Source of the DNA: Cycas panzhihuaensis
Lineage: Eukaryota > Cycadophyta
DNA: 64,000 bases
Direction of reading: 5' to 3'
Assembly: GCA_023213395.1 (NCBI GenBank)
Contig: CM041465.1
Span: forward strand, 2,976,001-3,040,000
In this document: positions 57,561 to 64,000 of the stretch, one piece after another
Layout: each line of letters starts with the position of its first letter
Numbering within the stretch: position 1 is the stretch's first letter
Made by a program: the position numbers and the translations under genes
Notes under the pieces: generated by a model
The model's database searches: none
Seen by the model: the letters and a program-made list of their open reading frames with translations, nothing else
Told to the model about the DNA's origin: nothing

Positions 57561-57584
57561 CATCTCAAGGAAGAGGACCTATTA

Positions 57585-57930
57585 TATGACCACATGTGGC
57601 TACTAGAACTAAAACCCTAGCACTCATGGTTAAGACACTATGAGGTTAAGTGCTAAGAATTAACTTTTATATGTGGGTCATTAAAGCCATTAATAAAATG
57701 TAAGGTCATTTAGCTTACTAATAGAATTATAGGGAAAAGGCCCCCCTTTATCTATTTAAGGACCACAAATTATAAAGGAAGGGTGTTGTGTAATCATTTT
57801 CTCTTGAGAGATTAGTACTTTATTACTCTTCGGTATTCTTTTATGTCCATTACAACCTTTGGTATTCTTCAATTTTGTAATCAGTTTTTATTAATAATAT
57901 AAGTGTTACATTTTCCTATTTATATTTTCT
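57585..57930 (+). repeat. Probable 3' LTR of element J (boundaries uncertain)
   Basis: It follows a purine-rich tract AAGGAAGAGG (about 57570-57580) after the chromodomain. It contains GTATTCTTTTATG and T-rich 3' end features with AATAATA. No partner copy is found, so the ends are approximate. Confidence 0.4.
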
Positions 57931-58891
57931 ATTTTTAATATTATGTATGAGCAAAGGTGGAATATCCATATCCTATGATTTAATGTTTTTTATGATTTTA
58001 AAAGTTCATAAGCATATGATATAATAAATAGATTCATGATGAGGTTTATAGACAAATGTTTAGTTGAAAAATGACACAAAGAAATATATTAAAGCTTATT
58101 TTACATACACTATGGCTCAAAATTAAGGATTTGAAGCACAAAAGAACTTATTTGAGATATAATTACATGATTGGAATCTCCCAAATACATTTAATACATT
58201 TGATATAGTGCCATGGCCAACATTAATTAAATAAAATTTGACATAAAGTTGATAGAATGATGATCAAATAACTTGGTTTGCTATATGATTTATTTGATGA
58301 ATGATAATATGACATAATGATCATCTAATTAATTGAATAAATGATGGATAAAAATACACTACCTAATTATTTAAAATGTATTGATTGATTAAGTTATTAT
58401 TGGTTGGTTGAATGTTGATTGAGTTAGATGGATTGGTTATGTTGTCTATCTAATATGAGATGTAGAGAAGTCTCATAAATTTATTTGATTATTGATTAGC
58501 AATATCAATTGTGGGTTATTAATAAAACTAAGTTTAACTATTGAGGAGTCTAGATAATATACATTTTTTGTTAGAAATCTAATAACCACATATAACAAAA
58601 TGTATAAAACGTATTATATATGTTACCTTATTACATAAAACTTAATAAGCTAGATGGCAAACCTTATTCCTAGAGTTAATTGGTTTAAGACATTGATTGA
58701 CTGAAAATTGTAAAGGGTTATCTTATGCAAAATCACCAATAGAGGTAGAACACGAGTTTACCTATATCTCGTAGGATAAGAGGCAACAATAGATTTAGAA
58801 GTGATTCTTGTTATAACATATTTGTGCAATTATAATATGTTGTGTTTATTTATAAAGCTAATAAATTACATTTGAGAAACACATATTAGGG
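57931..58891. other. Unrecognised AT-rich sequence
   Basis: No coding or repeat structure is recognised. It may be internal sequence of the element whose PPT and LTR lie at 62366 onward, now split by G. Confidence 0.35.
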
Positions 58892-58896
58892 AACTA
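58892..58896. repeat. Target-site duplication AACTA, left copy of G
   Basis: Repeated at 61980-61984 directly after the 3' LTR. Confidence 0.92.
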
Positions 58897-59132
58897 TGTT
58901 GGAATATTGATAATGCACTTTTTTTTTGTCCCACATGCAAGTGGGTCCCACTCTCTCTATATTGACATGTATTATAAATACATAACATAGTGTATCATAT
59001 TGTAACAATGTTATAATGATGTTTTATTAATACAATAGAGGTACCTTAAGGGTACCATTCGATCCTATGGAGGTGCTTTTATTCTGTTTATTTTTATTTA
59101 CGAATATCTTATTGCAGGTTTAATTTCTAACA
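58897..59132 (+). repeat. 5' LTR of G (236 bp)
   Basis: Starts TGTTGGAATATT and ends TTTCTAACA. TATAAATA at 58973-58980 is a probable TATA box. Confidence 0.95.
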
Positions 59133-59143
59133 TGGTATCAGAG
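59133..59143 (+). promoter_or_regulatory. Primer-binding site of G
   Basis: TGGTATCAGAG abuts the LTR, then TGCCC. It is an initiator-Met type core. Confidence 0.9.
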
Positions 59144-60556
59144 TGCCCAGGTTGAGAGAGGTATTTTTGTTCGGTATTGGAGCAGTAATTTATGAGGTGC
59201 CATCAAGGGTTGAAAGTATATTCGAGAGAATAAACGTTAAAATTTTTGAAAAGTAATAGTGAAATTGAGACGAAATGGCTTGTTCTATAAATTTTGAGTG
59301 ATTACACTATAAATTTTGAGGTGAAAGTACAAAAATTATAACAAAATTAATTTCGGTCTATTTCTTTCCGTCATCATATTTTTTGGGATAGATCTGTAAC
59401 CTCAACTTCAAAGAGCCATAACTTTAGCTATGGATATCCAAATGACCTCAAAAAAAAATTTTATTCTATGAATTTTTTAATTTACTTTCTAATGGAAGTA
59501 GTTTGAGGTTCATCAGAGTTTAGAGTGAAAAGTTGTTAGTAGTTTATTAGAAGGTACTATTACAGTCCTTAGAAACCCTAATTATGAAATTCTTAAAAGG
59601 GGCATAACTTTTGATCTAGATATTAAAATTCAATTTCATTTGAACCATTGTAATTGTATTTCAAAGATCATAATTTTCATCCATATATATTTTTGACCTA
59701 TATTCCTTTTTTAGAAATAAGTTTTTTGGGAATTTAAGGGTTTCATGTTGATATAGTGACATGAATAAGGCAATGATAATGAGGTGATATAAGTGTTTTA
59801 CACTCTTAATTGGAAACAAAGTAGTAACATTTAGCATTGGCATAGTGTTATCTTGCATGTGATTTATATAGTTTGGGTAATGATGCAATATGAGGTGTTT
59901 GTTTGAGGTTATCATGCATGTGATGTACATGGGAGAGTACTTTTGCGATGTGAGAAGACATTAAGTCATGTTGAGGTGAATGCATTTAGCACTCTAGTAG
60001 TGATTTGTGGTGCATGATGGTGATTATTTAATGATAGTTTGAGTGCTTTCTTACATATGTTCGTATAAGAGAGATATTATGACATAATATAGTGATGATG
60101 TATGCGACATATGGCAAGTAAATACTCCGTGGAATGTGATTTTTGTAAAGGGACTTTATGGGCATGATAAAGCTAATTTGAGGGCAAGAAAGATAGTGAT
60201 CTAAGGTAATAAGATGCTTGTTACTTATGAGGTTATATGACAAGATTGAGTTTTATGATGTGAACAGCCAAAGAAGGATGAGTTTATTGAAAAACTTTGT
60301 TAAGTTGCATATGAGTAATGAGTTGTGTTTTTAAGCAATCAAATGAAGTTTGATGTGTCTTAGCGACTTAATGGTGACATGAGGTATGCATGATTTTTGT
60401 GAGATGTATGTGGTATAAGCCTTAATTCTATGGTGAAGTAAGTGTTTTAGATATTCTTTGTATGTGACTATTTGGCATATGTGAGATGCATAAGGCAATG
60501 ATGAAGTCAGTAATATGAGGGACATGAGACATGAGAAAGTTTCTTAAGATTGATGG
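59144..60556 (+). other. Untranslated leader of G
   Basis: About 1.4 kb without a convincing ORF in the sense direction. It is rich in ATG/GTGA-type words such as TGATGTG and GATGTG. No function can be assigned. Confidence 0.5.
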
Positions 60557-61720
60557 GTGAATTTGTTGATTGAAAAGGGGACGTGGTTTTTGAAAATGGC
60601 ATTTACAATCATGGAAGATAATGATGTGGTTATGTATGGTCCTGAAACAAATGAATACTACCTAAGAGATTTGTTTCTTCTAATACATAAGTGTAATGGT
60701 AAAAACTACTTCTTTTGGACAATTAAAATGAGATGTTTATTCATAGCTAGAGGTTTATGGAAGATTGTTACTGATGAATATAATATCCCTAAAGATGAAG
60801 AAGAAAAGGAAATACTTGAGAAGAAAGATAGAAAGGCATTCATTATGATTTGTGCTGCATTCAACAAGGCTGATCTTCCTTCTGAATACTATTTTGTCAT
60901 TTCTATGATTCTACATGCAAGTACTACTAAAGAAGCTTGGGATTTTCTAAGGGAAGTATTTAAACAAACTCTTGAAGAGACACAACGAATGATTGAAAAG
61001 GCAATTAAGGCCAGTTAAGGTACAAGTACAATGAATGAAGAAAATATCATCAACACTAATGAAACAACATGTCAAGATGAAGAAGGTATGAGTACTGATA
61101 AAATTTATACTGAATGTAAAGAAACGATGGTTGAATGCATTGATGAGACTACAACTATTGATGAAGACGTTGAAAGTGATGAATCGATAAAGGTTTATTT
61201 AGATGACTCTATTATTTCAAGAGAAAGTGAATGTGAATCTGATGATCCCATAAAGGATGAGTCTTGTATTGATTCACGTCTAAATGATGCTCCTACCTTG
61301 AGCATTGATTTAATTCCAAAGAGTATGCAAGTTGATCAAGATTTTGCTTCAAATATTAAAGAAATCATTATTGTACATGGTGATCAAGAACTTATACAGG
61401 ATAATGATGACAAGCAAGTTATGTTTGAAGATGGTTACTTACAGGATCTTCATCAAAATTAGACTAGACCAAGCATAATAAAGAATCATAATTTGCACTT
61501 GTTAGAGTTGCTACAACAACATCATGACTACATGATGAAAGACGAAAATCAAGTTAAGGACATCATCCTACAAAGGCATCGATATAGAATTGAAGATGAA
61601 GATGAAATTAAAGGCACCATTCTACAACAAAGACATCACTATAAGATTAAAGACAAGGATCAAGTTGAAGACATCATCTTTAAGACATTTTTAAGGATAA
61701 GGCGTTGCAAATACAAATGA
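60557..61720 (+). pseudogene. gag: G gag-like gene, one frame with two internal stops
   Basis: Residues 1-153 (start ATG 60557, or more likely ATG 60596 reading MAFTIMEDND) contain a copia gag core: CNGKNYFFWTIKMRCLFIARGLWKIV, then AAFNKADLPSEYYFVI and STTKEAWDFLREVF. TAA at 61016-61018 ends it. The same frame continues at 61031-61462 as a strongly acidic Asp/Glu-rich segment, a TAG at 61460-61462 ends that, and the frame then continues to 61720 with about three repeats of a roughly 19-residue unit (Y.IKD.DQV.DIILQ.H type). No zinc knuckle is seen. The frame is kept throughout, so only two point changes broke an ORF of about 388 codons. The acidic and repeat tail is unusual for copia gag. Confidence 0.8.
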
Positions 61721-61734
61721 ACCAAATGTACATT

Positions 61735-61743
61735 AAGGGGGAG
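61735..61743 (+). promoter_or_regulatory. Polypurine tract of G
   Basis: AAGGGGGAG immediately before the 3' LTR start TGTTGGAATATT at 61744. Confidence 0.88.
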
Positions 61744-61979
61744 TGTTGGAATATTAATAATGCACATTTGTTTTGTCCTACATGCAAGTGGGTCCCACTC
61801 TCTTTATATTGACATGTATTATAAATACACAACATAGTGTATCATATTATAATAATATTATAATGATGTTTTGTTAATACAATGGAGGTACCTTAAGGGT
61901 ATCGTTCGATCCTGTGGAGGTGCTTTTATTCTGTTTGGTTATATTTACGAATATCTTATTGCAGGTTTGATTTCCAACA
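61744..61979 (+). repeat. 3' LTR of G (236 bp)
   Basis: Ends TTTCCAACA at 61979, followed by AACTA (61980-61984). Confidence 0.95.
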
Positions 61980-61984
61980 AACTA

Positions 61985-62365
61985 ATGATTATAGTGGCTA
62001 ATTACCCATATAATTTAGTAGATGGTTATTATCTTATATGGATATCAATGATTTAATTTATTAATGAGGTTGATGAGTTTTTTTTATAGCTTACCAGTGG
62101 AAGATATGAAGTTGTTGAAAAGAAACTCCATATATCATGACAGGTTATGAGCCATATTTGATTGTTGGTTTACAGGTGGTGATATGATATATTGATGTTA
62201 TGATATGAGATAAATGTTGATGGCATTTTCTTATTAGCAGACAAATTATAATGAAGATAACTTTAATGATTAATATTTGTATGTGACACAGGTAAGACAA
62301 AGACAATCATGAACAACTGATCTAGCATGAAGATGGGGACATTTAAATTTTATAAATTATACATT
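61985..62365 (+). other. 3' end of the element interior that hosts G
   Basis: About 380 bases between G and a polypurine tract. No coding sequence is recognised. It is taken to be the 3' part of an older LTR element (L). Confidence 0.45.
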
Positions 62366-62375
62366 AAGGGGGAGG
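62366..62375 (+). promoter_or_regulatory. Polypurine tract of element L
   Basis: AAGGGGGAGG preceded by TACATT, the same context as other copia PPTs in the window. LTR start TGAAATATT follows at 62377. Confidence 0.75.
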
Positions 62376-62376
62376 T

Positions 62377-62830
62377 TGAAATATTAAATTTCATAAAAGT
62401 CATTATAATATTTAATTAGTAGATGAGTCGAGATGAGTCATTACTAGTCGATATAAAAGGTTTTTATACATGAGTTTATTGGTTGACATATTAACATGAT
62501 TTTATTGGTTGATACATGGGGTGATGGATCTAGAAATATGTACACATATCATTTAAACATTTTAGATGAAATGAGTTAATGAAGAGAGCTAAGCTCTATC
62601 CTTCTCTCATAGTTTTTCCTATCTATAGTTTTCACATGTATAAATATAGTATCTCATGGTGATATCTTTCTTGTACGTATGTTGTGTTATATTGATGTAT
62701 ATATACTTACTTTATTATGCTTAATACTTACTTTAAACACCTCATGAATAATTCATATTTTATTATTGTTCATTCTAATTTATATTAACGAATGCTTTAC
62801 ATTCCTCCTATACCATTAGATAAGGTGGTA
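62377..62830 (+). repeat. Probable 3' LTR of element L (right end uncertain)
   Basis: Begins TGAAATATTAAAT just after the PPT and contains a TATAAAAG box at 62452-62459. The right boundary and the partner 5' LTR were not found. Element G lies just upstream, inside L. Confidence 0.5.
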
Positions 62831-64000
62831 TCTCGTGTAATAAATTTTAATAGTGTCTAATACATTTACTTATGTATCATTTAATACTAGTTTATATTCC
62901 TTTTCTAACTTATATATGTTTTTACTTATTATACATTATATTATTCTTATAGAGATATTAAGAGATAACTCAATATAACATGAAAATATTAGATTATCTC
63001 TTAAACATGAAGGTTTTATAAGAATAATAAATCTCATGTACCTAGTTAAAAGATTCTACTTATTAAAGGAAGAAATAATACAAGTACTAGGGAATGTAAA
63101 GGAAGAGAAATTAATATGAGAACTTGTTGAGCTTCTTTGCATCTAAAAAAGGAAATGAATAGGTAACCCGAAATCCACCCAAATGAACATAATAGGTGGG
63201 GTTAGAAAGCCCTATATATAGAAATTGAATTAAATAATTTTTAGAAGATATATTAGAAGAAATAATATTACAAAAGTAATATGGTCTATTATAAGGGATA
63301 AGAAAGGAAGTGATACTAACAATTAAGCATCTCCAAAAGCAAGGCTAGAAAGGTATGCTCAATTGCTTCACTTTTAAAAAAGAGTAAATATACTAAAATT
63401 TAAGAAGCAATGTTATTAATACATGAAACTGAATATGGAAAGAGGAAGATACTTAGCACATGACTAAAGATATAATGGAAATTAAAGGACCCATTGAAAC
63501 CAAATGATATAAATACACACATATAATTTATAACTCCTATAAATTTGAAACACTTATTATAGATAATATTGAATGAAACCGCTTAGATAGTTTAGTAGGT
63601 ATTAGGTATTTAGTCATATAATAAGCCAACAAAATGTTGGACTTGGAAAACATAAAAATGGCATTTACATATGGTTGAGGAGGTTAGGGTATGACATAAA
63701 ACCATAAAGATGCACTTTGTTAAGGAAAATGCATTATTGGAAATTTTCACTTTATAGGAATAGTACAGATCTAAAGGGCATAACACTTCAAAATGTTTTT
63801 CCAAAACTCAAAAATAATACTAAATATAATAGCTCTAACCTTTTGTTCAGTGAAGTAACATATGTATTTATATTTCTACAAAATGAAAAAGGCATTAGAT
63901 GTATCTCATTTATTGACCATAATTTTAAAGACACATGCTAAGTCACTTCATAAATGTAAAATTATACAAATGGGAAATGGTTAAGAAATGGGTTACAAAT
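62831..64000. other. Unrecognised AT-rich sequence to window end
   Basis: No gene, LTR or RNA motif is recognised. Short ORFs on both strands near 63610-63941 have no visible domain. Confidence 0.4.

Larger units (their letters stand above)
58897..61979 (+). mobile_element. Gag-only non-autonomous LTR element G (TR-GAG-like)
   Basis: 3083 bp. The LTRs are both 236 bp (58897-59132, 61744-61979), with about 20 differences by eye, TSD AACTA, a PBS at 59133-59143 and a PPT AAGGGGGAG before the 3' LTR. Between a leader of about 1.4 kb and the PPT there is one reading frame (60557-61720) with a copia-type gag domain. No protease, integrase, RT or RNase H is present, and the space is too small for them. 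This matches the structure of plant terminal-repeat elements that carry only GAG (TR-GAG). Pol must come from a partner. Confidence 0.92.

Noticed and set aside
1-64000. tRNA, rRNA or organelle-derived segments
   Set aside because: The only tRNA-like signals are the short primer-binding sites. I saw no cloverleaf, rRNA core or plastid gene sequence.

Overview
The window looks like plant nuclear heterochromatin. It is AT-rich, has no intact host gene that I can recognise, and is built almost entirely of LTR retrotransposons at different stages of decay. The evidence for a plant is the Ty1/copia and Ty3/gypsy lineages present, primer-binding sites of the plant initiator-Met tRNA type (TGGTATCAGAGC) beside most LTRs, and a captured fragment that resembles plant exportin-T. 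A large-genome seed plant, perhaps a gymnosperm, would fit, but that is inference.

Layout. (1) 1422-7953: a complete but inactivated Ty3/gypsy element (Gy1, + strand) with TSD CACCA. (2) 7959-12000: non-coding DNA with degenerate short repeats and an orphan minus-strand LTR/PBS junction at 10309-10321. (3) 12.0-14.8 kb and 15.04-17.6 kb: two badly decayed Ty1/copia elements on the minus strand (A, B). (4) 17.8-24.4 kb: LTR/PBS remnants, a decayed plus-strand copia gag-integrase (E) and an LTR with a long internal palindrome (F). (5) 24727-46395: a nest. Copia element D (LTRs at both ends) contains copia C1 (25185-36735), which contains a minus-strand non-autonomous LTR element H (25535-29477, TSD ATGGA) carrying a host exportin-T fragment. 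D also contains a second, much younger C-family copy, C2 (36982-44504, TSD GACAT). (6) 48.7-51.9 kb: decayed copia I, truncated in its RT. (7) 54.06-57.56 kb: decayed Ty3/gypsy chromovirus J with a recognisable chromodomain. (8) 58897-61979: a compact gag-only LTR element G (TSD AACTA), followed by the polypurine tract and LTR of another element at 62366 onward. (9) The last kilobase has no recognisable content.

How the parts relate. The nesting gives a relative chronology. D is the host, C1 and C2 are younger than D, and H is younger than C1. LTR comparison by eye agrees: C1 LTRs differ at roughly 12% of sites, G about 8%, H 5/279, C2 2/298. D and C1 decay almost purely by substitution (stops mainly CAG/CAA/TGG turned to TAG/TAA), with their reading frames preserved over 1.5-2.7 kb. 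The youngest copy, C2, instead has many small indels, which is a paradox worth checking. Neither H nor G encodes reverse transcriptase or integrase, so both must have been mobilised in trans. The most notable items are H (gene capture), G (gag-only element), the two gag defects shared by C1 and C2, and the F palindrome.
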